Origin: Thermoleophilia bacterium
GTDB lineage: Bacteria; Actinomycetota; Thermoleophilia; Gaiellales; SKUG01
Reading direction: 5' to 3'
Assembly: GCA_025964465.1 (NCBI GenBank)
Contig: JAOPYS010000332.1
Coordinates: 1 to 11,384 of the forward strand
Length of the DNA stretch: 11,384 nt
The translations under genes and the position numbers were made by a program. Positions 1 to 5,773 of this stretch are shown piece by piece (within the stretch, counting starts at the first letter, position 1; each line of letters starts with the position of its first letter). The notes beneath the pieces are model-generated. The model did not search any database. It saw only the letters and a list, made by a program, of their open reading frames with translations, and was not told the origin of the DNA.

Positions 1-12
1 GGAAGAGACGAA

Positions 13-50
13 AGGCCCGGAGCTCCTCCCCCAAGGAGCGATCCGGGCCT
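13..50. terminator. Terminator-like hairpin at the window edge
   Basis: Bases 13-21 (AGGCCCGGA) pair with 42-50 (TCCGGGCCT), and 22-27 (GCTCCT) pair with 34-39 (AGGAGC). This leaves a 2-nt bulge and a 6-nt loop, for 15 base pairs in all. No U tract follows on the + strand. On the - strand the hairpin is followed by TTTCGTCTC, a weak T-rich tail. It probably ends transcription of a gene lying before the window, but the direction is uncertain. Confidence 0.45.
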
Positions 51-359
51 CAACGTCAACCATGTGGAGCTCTGTAATCCCGTTGATCGCACCCCACGCA
101 CGTCACGGCAAGCTCCAGTCGATATCCACCTCGCGTCCGCTGTTCACCCCCATGAGCAGCGGAGCGGAACGGCGATGATCCATCCGTGGATCGGATATCT
201 ATGTGAGGAGCTCCGGAACCGGCTTGCCGGTCTTCCGCACTCCTTCTGACACCTTTGTACGACGAGGTTCGCGGTCTGTAAACCCCCAAGTTGCACATCG
301 GTTCCGCGTCGGTTTCGCGGCGGTTCGCCGCAGGGCCTCGGTGCGCTCGCGGGGGTCGT

Positions 360-376
360 GCGGGGTCGGACCCCGC
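360..376. repeat. 7-bp inverted repeat at the -35 position (possible operator)
   Basis: GCGGGGT-CGG-ACCCCGC is a perfect inverted repeat with 7-nt arms and a 3-nt centre. It ends nine bases before the CATAAT -10-like box at 386-391, so it covers the position where a -35 element would lie. That placement suits a repressor or activator site controlling the inositol-lipid genes. It could equally be an RNA hairpin if transcription starts further upstream. No regulator can be named from the sequence. Confidence 0.35.
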
Positions 377-385
377 TCCAGCGGG

Positions 386-391
386 CATAAT
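386..391 (+). promoter_or_regulatory. -10-like box CATAAT, probable leaderless promoter
   Basis: CATAAT differs from the TATAAT consensus at one base and stands out in this GC-rich sequence. It ends nine bases before the GTG at 401, so transcription would start about at that codon, giving a leaderless mRNA as is common in actinobacteria. No convincing -35 hexamer is seen at the right spacing. Confidence 0.45.
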
Positions 392-400
392 CCCCGACAA

Positions 401-1114
401 GTGGATCAACTCCAGCGAATCCGGGATGGCTACGAGGTGGGCGGACGTCGCATTGCGCGACGGGTCGCGCGCACGCTGCTGCGCCCGATCGGGTCGATCG
501 ACCCGAACGCCGTCACCTTCACAGGGTGCCTCCTCAATGGCGTCGCGGCCTACCTGGTGTTCCACGAATGGTTCCTCGCCGCAGCCATCACGTTCCTCAT
601 CGGGAGCCTGCTGGATGCCATGGACGGGGCGATCGCGAAGGTCACCGGGCGCGTCAGTGCGTTCGGCGGCTTCCTCGATTCCACCCTGGACCGGGTCAGC
701 GAGGGGCTTGTCCTCGGAGGCTTGTGCCTCATGTTCGCCAACAGGGACGAGGTCGACCTGTGGCCCATCGCATCGTGTTTCGCTGCGGTGGCCTGCTCCT
801 ACCTCGTCAGCTACACCCGCGCCAAGGCAGAGAGCCTCGGCGTGCAGGCCAAGGGGGGGCTCGCGTCGCGCGTGGAGCGAGTCGTGGTCCTCACTGCAGG
901 TCTCCTGTTGGCGACGTGGTGGCCCACGTCGATCGAGGTCGCAGTCCACGTGCTGGCCGTCACCGCAGCGTTGACGGTCATCCAGCGCGTGATCCACGTA
1001 CACAGGGCGCTGCCCGACGGACGCAAACCCCGTCGGGATCGCCCACACACAAGGAGCGGTAGCAATGTCCAACGTCCAGAGCCAGAGCCAGCCGGGGACC
1101 CCGGTCCCCAATAG
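401..1114 (+). CDS. CDP-alcohol phosphatidyltransferase, likely phosphatidylinositol-phosphate synthase
   Basis: Integral membrane enzyme of about 237 residues expected to transfer a phosphatidyl group from CDP-diacylglycerol to inositol 1-phosphate. The family signature is complete at residues 72-97: D72xxD75G76xxA79, G89, D93 and D97, with Lys80 where the motif usually has Arg. About five or six hydrophobic spans surround it. The segment SYTRAKAESLGV followed by GG and R-x-x-R resembles the substrate loop of actinobacterial PgsA1 and archaeal inositol-phospholipid synthases. I chose GTG at 401 because homology begins just after it and a CATAAT box lies 9 bases before; the frame stays open back to 203, but that extension looks non-protein-like. 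The gene overlaps the next start by 50 bases, and next to inositol-1-phosphate synthase its substrate is probably that enzyme's product. Other CDP-alcohol acceptors (glycerol phosphate, a second inositol) remain possible. Confidence 0.82.
   Translation: MDQLQRIRDGYEVGGRRIARRVARTLLRPIGSIDPNAVTFTGCLLNGVAAYLVFHEWFLAAAITFLIGSLLDAMDGAIAKVTGRVSAFGGFLDSTLDRVSEGLVLGGLCLMFANRDEVDLWPIASCFAAVACSYLVSYTRAKAESLGVQAKGGLASRVERVVVLTAGLLLATWWPTSIEVAVHVLAVTAALTVIQRVIHVHRALPDGRKPRRDRPHTRSGSNVQRPEPEPAGDPGPQ
1051..1056 (+). promoter_or_regulatory. Ribosome-binding site of inositol-1-phosphate synthase
   Basis: AAGGAG sits 8 bases before the ATG at 1065 and lies inside the coding region of the upstream phosphatidyltransferase. 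It fixes the start of ino1 and implies translation of ino1 from the same transcript. Confidence 0.75.
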
Positions 1115-2324
1115 CGGCAAGGTCCGCGTCGCGATCGCCGGCATCGGCAATTGCGCGTCCAGCCTCGTCCAGGGTGTCACGCACTACTTCGACGCCACCG
1201 ACGAGGTCCCGGGCCTCATGCACCACACCGTCGCCGGCTACCACGTCAGCGACATCGAGTTCGTCGCCGCGTTCGACGTCGTCGACACCAAGGTCGGCCT
1301 CGACCTCGCCGACGCGATCTTCGCCGGTGAGAACAACACGGTGAAGTTCAGCGACGTCGCGCCCACGGGCGTGACGGTGCAGCGGGCGCCCGAGCTCGAC
1401 GGCATCGGCAAGTACCTCGGCGAGGTCGTGACGCTCAGCGACGCGGCTCCCGTCGACGTGGCCCAGGTGCTGCGCGACACGAAGGCGCACGTGCTCATCA
1501 ACCTCCTGCCGGTCGGCAGCGAGGAAGCGGTGAAGTTCTACGCCGAGCAGGCCCTCGCGGCCGGCTGCGGGTTCGTGAACTGCATCCCGGTGTTCATCGC
1601 CGGGCGCCCCGAGTGGCGGGCCCGCTTCGAGGAGGCGAACCTGCCGATCATCGGTGACGACATCAAGAGCCAGGTCGGCGCGACGATCCTGCATCGCCGC
1701 ATCGCCCAGCTGTTCCGCGACCGCGGGGTCAAGGTGCTGCGCACGAGCCAGCTGAACGTCGGCGGCAACTCCGACTTCCGCAACATGCTCGAGCGCTCGC
1801 GCCTCGACTCCAAGAAGATCTCCAAGACGAACGCCGTGACGAGCGTGCTGCCGTACGAGATCGCCCCCGAGAACGTGCACGTCGGCCCGTCCGACTACGT
1901 GCCGTGGCTCGAGGACCGCAAGTGGGCGCACATCCGCGTCGAGGGCGAGGCCTTCGGCGGCGTGCCGCTCAACATGGAGGTCAAGCTCGAGGTCGTCGAC
2001 TCGCCGAACTCGGCGGGCATCACGATCGACGCGGTGCGCATGGCCAAGTACGCCATGGACCGCCAGATCGGTGGCGCGCTCGAGTGGTCGAGCGCGTACC
2101 TGATGAAGTCGCCGCCGTGGCAGCACGACGACGACGTCGCGCTCGCGCAGCTCGACGCGTTCCTTGCGGGGGGCCCCGCCGGGCGCCCGGTCGAGGAGCG
2201 GGCCAAGGAGGAGCGCCGCTCCGACGGCGGCAAGGCGTACGAGACGCCGCTGCCGACGACCGCGCCCGCCGCGGTTGCATCGACCGACGGCGACGTCGTG
2301 CCGGTGGTGCCCGCGACCGTCTGA
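1065..2324 (+). CDS. ino1: Inositol-1-phosphate synthase
   Basis: Cytosolic NAD-dependent enzyme converting glucose 6-phosphate to 1L-myo-inositol 1-phosphate (EC 5.5.1.4), the first committed step to inositol lipids and inositol-derived thiols. The 419-residue protein has the NAD-binding glycine motif GIGNCASSLVQG (residues 26-37), NVGGNSDF (231-238) in the conserved central region, and SKKISKT (249-255), where family catalytic lysines lie. GDDIKSQVGATILHR is also typical of the actinobacterial/archaeal short form. A strong AAGGAG site defines the start. The C-terminal 50 residues (about 369-419) form a charged, then Ala/Pro/Val-rich tail beyond the usual end of the Mycobacterium enzyme (about 367 residues). 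The gene overlaps the phosphatidyltransferase by 50 bases, so the two are almost certainly co-transcribed. Confidence 0.95.
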   Translation: MSNVQSQSQPGTPVPNSGKVRVAIAGIGNCASSLVQGVTHYFDATDEVPGLMHHTVAGYHVSDIEFVAAFDVVDTKVGLDLADAIFAGENNTVKFSDVAPTGVTVQRAPELDGIGKYLGEVVTLSDAAPVDVAQVLRDTKAHVLINLLPVGSEEAVKFYAEQALAAGCGFVNCIPVFIAGRPEWRARFEEANLPIIGDDIKSQVGATILHRRIAQLFRDRGVKVLRTSQLNVGGNSDFRNMLERSRLDSKKISKTNAVTSVLPYEIAPENVHVGPSDYVPWLEDRKWAHIRVEGEAFGGVPLNMEVKLEVVDSPNSAGITIDAVRMAKYAMDRQIGGALEWSSAYLMKSPPWQHDDDVALAQLDAFLAGGPAGRPVEERAKEERRSDGGKAYETPLPTTAPAAVASTDGDVVPVVPATV

Positions 2325-2350
2325 CCGGACGGCGAGGTGCAGTGATCGAC

Positions 2351-2384
2351 CGGGGTCCGTGGCGCAATCGCGCCGCGGGCCCCG
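2351..2384 (+). terminator. Strong 15-bp hairpin after ino1
   Basis: Arms 2351-2365 and 2370-2384 pair along all 15 positions, two of them G-U, around an AATC loop. The hairpin lies 27 bases after the ino1 stop codon and before the next promoter. No U tract follows, so it may act as a U-less terminator or 3' stabilising structure. Confidence 0.65.
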
Positions 2385-2412
2385 CGTCGTCAGGTGCGAC
2401 GCATGCGCGCGG

Positions 2413-2418
2413 TAGCCT
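2413..2418 (+). promoter_or_regulatory. -10-like box TAGCCT, probable leaderless promoter
   Basis: TAGCCT within GGTAGCCTTG lies 7 bases before the ATG at 2426, a spacing that would start transcription at or next to the initiation codon. A similar GGTAGCGT precedes the ABC operon at 5737-5744, which suggests a shared local -10 style. No clear -35 element or Shine-Dalgarno site is visible. Confidence 0.45.
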
Positions 2419-2425
2419 TGCGGGG

Positions 2426-4297
2426 ATGAGCGAGCCTGCCCCCACGCGCCGCATCCTGCTGGCCAGTCCCTATCCGTGGACGACGCCGCACCCGGTCAAC
2501 GAGCACGTGGCCGAGCTGGCGGACGGGCTGGTGGCGCTGCGCGACCTGGGCGAGGACGTGCCACTGCCGCTGGTGGTCGCACCGGCCGCGGACCTGCGCG
2601 CACGCCGCATCGCGCGGCGTGCGGTGCGCGACCTCGCCCGCGGCCTCACTGCCGACGAGGTCCTCGGCGCGCCCGAGGTGGCCGGCCCCGCAGCCGGGCA
2701 CCGTCGCCTCGACGAGCCCGTGCACGACTGGCCCTTCCTCGCGCTGCCGATCCCGGCCGGCCCCGCCTCGGTCGGCCTTCGCGCCGCCCTGCGCGTGCTC
2801 ATGGAGCGCCTCGACCTCGAACTCGTGCACGTGCACGACCCGCTCGAGAACGACCTCGCCCGCTTCCTCGTCCGCCGCTGGCAGGGCCTGACCGTCGCCA
2901 CCTTCCACGATCCACCCGAGCTGACCATGGTCGGGGCCATCGCCGCCCCCCTGCGCGAGCGCGTGGTCGACGGCGTCGACCGCTGGCTCGTCTCCGTCGA
3001 CGCCGACCGCGCCGCCTTCGCGACCTCGATCAGCCCCGACATCGAGCCGGGCTCCGTGTCGCTCGCCGCAACCCGCACCCGCGCCGCCGGAGGCGGCACC
3101 GGCCCCGTCATCGTGGTCGGCCGCGGCGAGGACGACGACGCCGCCGTGCGCGACCTCGTGCGCGACCTCGCCCCGCTGCTCGACGCCCACCCCGACCTCT
3201 CGCTCACGCTGCTGTCGCGCTGGGGCACCCACCACCGGCCCGTCGTCCCGCGCGCACTGCGCGGTCGCCTCTCCGCCGTCGAGGCCACCACGCGCGAACA
3301 GGCCGACGCCGTGTTCGCCGGCGCCGGCGTCTACCTCGCCCTGGCCGGCACCCACCGCCGCAGCCGCGAGGAGGCGATCGCCGCTCGCGTGCCGACCATC
3401 GACGTCGCGCGCCCGGGCGACGCCGACGCCGGCGACGTCGAGGCGCTGCACGTGCGCGTGCTCGCCGCGCTCGAGTCCCCGCCCGCCACCGCCACCCTCC
3501 CCGACGCCGTCGGCCTCGCCCGAGAGCACGTCGCCGAGTACGACGCGCTGCGCGAGCGCATCCAGGTGCACATCCCGCCCCCGCGCACCGACGACCGCAG
3601 CTGCGTCATCGACCTGCACATGCACACGTCGCACTCGTGGGACTGCGCGACCGACCCCGAGGCGCTCCTGCACGTCGCGCGCAAGGTCGGGCTCACCGCG
3701 CTCGCCGTCACCGACCACAACGAGATCTCCGGCGCCCTCGCCTGCGCGGAGTACGCCGAGGAGTACGGGGTGCAGGTCATCGTGGGCGAGGAGGTCAAGA
3801 CGTCGCAGGGCGAGGTCATCGGCCTCTTCCTCACCGAGCGCATCGAGGCCGGGCTCAGCTGGCACGAGACGATCGAGCGCATCCGCGCGCAGGACGGGCT
3901 CGTCTACGTGCCCCACCCCTTCGACCGCCTCCACACGATCCCGGACGTGCACCTGCTGCGCGACACGCTCGACGAGATCGACGCGTTCGAGACCTACAAC
4001 GCGCGCCTCCCGTTCGAGCAGTACAACCGCGACGCCGAGCGCTTCGCCCGCAAGTACAACCTCGTCGAGGGCGCGGGCTCCGATTCGCACGTGGTGCAGG
4101 GGCTGGGCACCGCCGCCGTGCACATGCCGGCCTGGGACGACCAGGAGAGCTTCCTGCTGGCGCTCGGCCAGGGCGAGATCCTCAAGCGCCCCAAGAGCCT
4201 GCTCTACCTGCAGGGCCTCAAGTGGGTGAACGACCTCACCGGGCGTTCCAAGCGGCTCCCCGCGGAGGCACACGGCCCCGAGCGCGACGAGGCGTAG
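2426..4297 (+). CDS. PimA-like glycosyltransferase domain fused to a PHP phosphoesterase domain
   Basis: A 623-residue two-domain protein. Residues 1 to about 385 look like a GT-B family-4 glycosyltransferase: an N-terminal SPYPWTTPHPVNEHV stretch, VHVHDPLE, and ATFHDPP with His161 at the place of the catalytic His in mycobacterial PimA, then a second Rossmann half. The usual E-x7-E donor motif is degenerate: Glu316 is present but the first Glu is Gly308. Residues about 393-623 are a PHP metal-dependent phosphoesterase with DLHMHTSHSWD (H398, H400, D406), TDHNE (430-433), EE (455-456), HPF (497-499), ETYN (522-525) and DSH (553-555). The metal-site motifs look intact. The ATG at 2426 was chosen because homology begins there and a TAGCCT box lies 7 bases before; the open frame extends further back only as an overlap of ino1. 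Following PIP synthase and Ino1, it may process an inositol lipid, which is inference. Confidence 0.8.
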   Translation: MSEPAPTRRILLASPYPWTTPHPVNEHVAELADGLVALRDLGEDVPLPLVVAPAADLRARRIARRAVRDLARGLTADEVLGAPEVAGPAAGHRRLDEPVHDWPFLALPIPAGPASVGLRAALRVLMERLDLELVHVHDPLENDLARFLVRRWQGLTVATFHDPPELTMVGAIAAPLRERVVDGVDRWLVSVDADRAAFATSISPDIEPGSVSLAATRTRAAGGGTGPVIVVGRGEDDDAAVRDLVRDLAPLLDAHPDLSLTLLSRWGTHHRPVVPRALRGRLSAVEATTREQADAVFAGAGVYLALAGTHRRSREEAIAARVPTIDVARPGDADAGDVEALHVRVLAALESPPATATLPDAVGLAREHVAEYDALRERIQVHIPPPRTDDRSCVIDLHMHTSHSWDCATDPEALLHVARKVGLTALAVTDHNEISGALACAEYAEEYGVQVIVGEEVKTSQGEVIGLFLTERIEAGLSWHETIERIRAQDGLVYVPHPFDRLHTIPDVHLLRDTLDEIDAFETYNARLPFEQYNRDAERFARKYNLVEGAGSDSHVVQGLGTAAVHMPAWDDQESFLLALGQGEILKRPKSLLYLQGLKWVNDLTGRSKRLPAEAHGPERDEA

Positions 4298-4321
4298 CCG
4301 CCCCGGGGCAGGATTCCACAC

Positions 4322-4335
4322 GTTCGGCGCCGAAC
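4322..4335. repeat. 14-bp perfect palindrome before the UDG-like gene
   Basis: GTTCGGCGCCGAAC reads identically on both strands and sits in the 49-base gap, 11 bases before the ATG at 4347. It could be a dimeric regulator site or a chance palindrome. No clear promoter or ribosome-binding site accompanies it. Confidence 0.35.
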
Positions 4336-4346
4336 CTCCCTCGGGC

Positions 4347-4970
4347 ATGGCGCACCTGCACCCGAACCGCGCGGACGACGACCAGGTCTTCCAGAAGTAC
4401 CTCGACCGGGCCATCGTCGACATCCACGCGCTCGGCGACGACATCGGCGCCTGCGGCCTGTGCGAGCACGACGGCGACCTGCGCGTGCTCGGCACCGGCC
4501 ACCCGCTCGCGGACGTCATGCTGGTCAAGTGGTCGCCCAGCTCCGAGGAACTCGACCACGGCGTCGCCTTCCACGGCCGCGCGGGGGAGGCGGTGCGCCG
4601 CAGCGTCGAGCGGCTCGCCATCGACCCGCTCGACCTCTACGGGACCAACTGCATCAAGTGCTCGAGCCGCCCCACCCCGTGCATGCAGGACCGCTGCCCG
4701 AGCTGGCTGCTGCGCGAGGTGCGCATCGTCGAGCCGAAGCTGCTCGTGGTGATGGGGGAGGAGTCGCTCGACGCCGTCAACGCGCTCGAGGTGCCCGACG
4801 CCTCGCGCCTGGAGCCGCGCGCCGGCGACGTGCAGCGCTGGACGCACGCGTGCGAGGCCGTGTTCTGTCCCGACATCGACGACTCGCTCGACCGCCCGGC
4901 CTCCAAGCAGGCGTTCTGGCGCGCCTTCCGCGCGGTCGGCGAGTGGTACGCCGAGAAACCGCCGTTCTGA
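4347..4970 (+). CDS. Divergent family-4 (Fe-S) uracil-DNA glycosylase-like protein
   Basis: A 207-residue protein with the frame of the bacterial/archaeal Fe-S uracil-DNA glycosylases. It has a C36xxC39 pair near the N-terminus, then FHGRAGE (75-81) like the family PFVGRAG, then NCIKC (101-105), PC (111-112) and C117. The segment EPKLLVVMGEESLDA (129-143) matches the P-K-hydrophobic-G-x-x-A helix entry. Cys36, 39, 105 (or 102) and 117 are plausible [4Fe-4S] ligands. The usual GEAPG motif is replaced by KWSPS (61-65), and the C-terminal HPS-type motif is replaced around FCPDIDDSL, with no His. Uracil excision activity is therefore doubtful; it could be a DNA-binding or altered-specificity relative. 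No good ribosome-binding site is visible at this start. The next gene begins 2 bases after its stop. Confidence 0.72.
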   Translation: MAHLHPNRADDDQVFQKYLDRAIVDIHALGDDIGACGLCEHDGDLRVLGTGHPLADVMLVKWSPSSEELDHGVAFHGRAGEAVRRSVERLAIDPLDLYGTNCIKCSSRPTPCMQDRCPSWLLREVRIVEPKLLVVMGEESLDAVNALEVPDASRLEPRAGDVQRWTHACEAVFCPDIDDSLDRPASKQAFWRAFRAVGEWYAEKPPF

Positions 4971-4972
4971 CC

Positions 4973-5713
4973 GTGCGAGCCCGCGTCGCCGTCGCCCTCC
5001 TCGCGCTGCTTGCCGCGCTGCTGCTGCTCGCGCCGACCCTCCCCGAGCCCGGATCGCTCACCCAGCTGCGGCTCTGGGCGTACGGCTCGCACGCGGTCTA
5101 CTTCGGCGCGCTGTGCGCGGCCGTCGCGCTGCTCGTGTCCGTACGCGAGTGGCCCACCCGCCGCCTCGTGGCCGCGACCCTCGGCAGCTTCGTCGTCGTG
5201 ATGGTGCTCAACCGGCTGGACGTCGACGTCGCGAGCGACGTGGCCAAGGTGCTGTTCGGGACGTTCGCGGGCGCCGGCCTCGTGCGTGCGATCGAGCGCC
5301 CGTGGTGGCTCGTGCCGATCTGCGTCTGCGTGCCGCTCGCGGACGCCTGGAGCGTCTTCAGCTCGCGTGGCGTGACCCATGCGGTCGTGCAGCACGCACG
5401 CAAGGACCCCACGTGGATCGACTGGCCCACCGTCGCGACGCCGATCGCCGGGTTCGACTACGCCTCCGCGGGGCGCATCGGCATCGTCGACGTGATGTTC
5501 ACCGCGATCTTCCTCGCCGCCGCCGCGCGCTGGGACCTCGGGCTGCGTCGGTGCGCCGCGCTCATCGCGGTCGGGTTCGTCGGCACGACGGTCCTGGTGT
5601 TCCAGACCACGCTCTCCGCGGTGCCGGCGCTGCCGCTCCTGTGCATCGCCTTCCTGCTCGGCGCGGCCCCCGGCCTCTGGCGCGACCTGCGCGCCGCGTC
5701 GCGAGGTCATTGA
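4973..5713 (+). CDS. Presenilin/SPP-like intramembrane aspartyl protease homologue (putative)
   Basis: A 246-residue polytopic membrane protein with about eight hydrophobic spans (roughly 5-21, 36-57, 65-79, 90-107, 111-129, 168-186, 194-214, 219-236). Three segments match presenilin family landmarks in the right order. D124 lies in LADAWSVFSSRG at the end of a span, like the YD-x-x-x-V motif (archaeal homologues: YDAISVY). D173 lies in RIGIVDVMFTAI, like LGLGDFIF. VPALPLL (217-223) matches the PAL motif before the last span. The loop between the two Asp spans is short, as in archaeal homologues. The GxGD motif reads GIVD, so the Gly before the catalytic Asp is Val. GTG at 4973 follows the previous stop by 2 bases, so the gene is probably translationally coupled. 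By default annotation this would be a hypothetical membrane protein; the family call is from motif reading only. Confidence 0.6.
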   Translation: MRARVAVALLALLAALLLLAPTLPEPGSLTQLRLWAYGSHAVYFGALCAAVALLVSVREWPTRRLVAATLGSFVVVMVLNRLDVDVASDVAKVLFGTFAGAGLVRAIERPWWLVPICVCVPLADAWSVFSSRGVTHAVVQHARKDPTWIDWPTVATPIAGFDYASAGRIGIVDVMFTAIFLAAAARWDLGLRRCAALIAVGFVGTTVLVFQTTLSAVPALPLLCIAFLLGAAPGLWRDLRAASRGH

Positions 5714-5736
5714 GCCCGCAACCACCGGGGTCAGCT

Positions 5737-5764
5737 GGTAGCGTCGCCGGCAGCAACCGAAGGG
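5737..5764 (+). promoter_or_regulatory. -10 box and ribosome-binding site of the ABC transporter operon
   Basis: GGTAGCGT at 5737-5744 supplies a TAGCGT -10-like box resembling the one before the 2426 gene. AAGGG at 5760-5764 lies 9 bases before the ATG at 5774 and is a reasonable Shine-Dalgarno site. The 60-base gap after the preceding membrane-protein gene has room for this promoter. No convincing -35 is visible. Confidence 0.5.
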
Positions 5765-5773
5765 TACGCGCCC

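Larger units (their letters stand above)
51..400 (+). other. Non-coding, structured leader region before the inositol-lipid genes
   Basis: I see no supportable gene in this 350-base stretch; the short open frames have no ribosome-binding site and no recognisable protein. The region is visibly less GC-rich than the rest of the window. It contains several self-complementary elements. One is GATCCA-TCCG-TGGATC (177-192). A second is a branched or bulged stem at 206-244: AGGAG with CTCCT outside, then GGAA with TTCC, then CCGGC with GCCGG around a TT loop. A third is GCGGCG-GTT-CGCCGC (317-331), and the last is the repeat at 360-376. It could hold an upstream promoter and a structured 5' leader or small RNA. 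I do not recognise a known riboswitch class. Confidence 0.4.

Noticed and set aside
64..249. 61-codon + strand open frame before the first gene
   Set aside because: No ribosome-binding site, no recognisable motif, and it crosses two hairpins; treated as non-coding.
203..400. Upstream extension of the phosphatidyltransferase to the ATG at 203
   Set aside because: The extra 66 residues are Arg/Ser/Gly-rich with no family similarity, no ribosome-binding site lies before 203, and hairpins plus a -10 box fall inside the extension.
56..1180. Long - strand open frames opposite the inositol genes (also 978-2126)
   Set aside because: They are antisense to well-supported genes, and their Arg/Asp/Gly/His-rich translations are typical of shadow frames in GC-rich DNA.
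2390..4752. Very long open frames overlapping the GT-PHP gene (743 residues on -, 758 residues on +)
   Set aside because: The translations are repetitive Arg/Ala/Gly/Val strings without domains, while the true frame has complete GT and PHP motifs.
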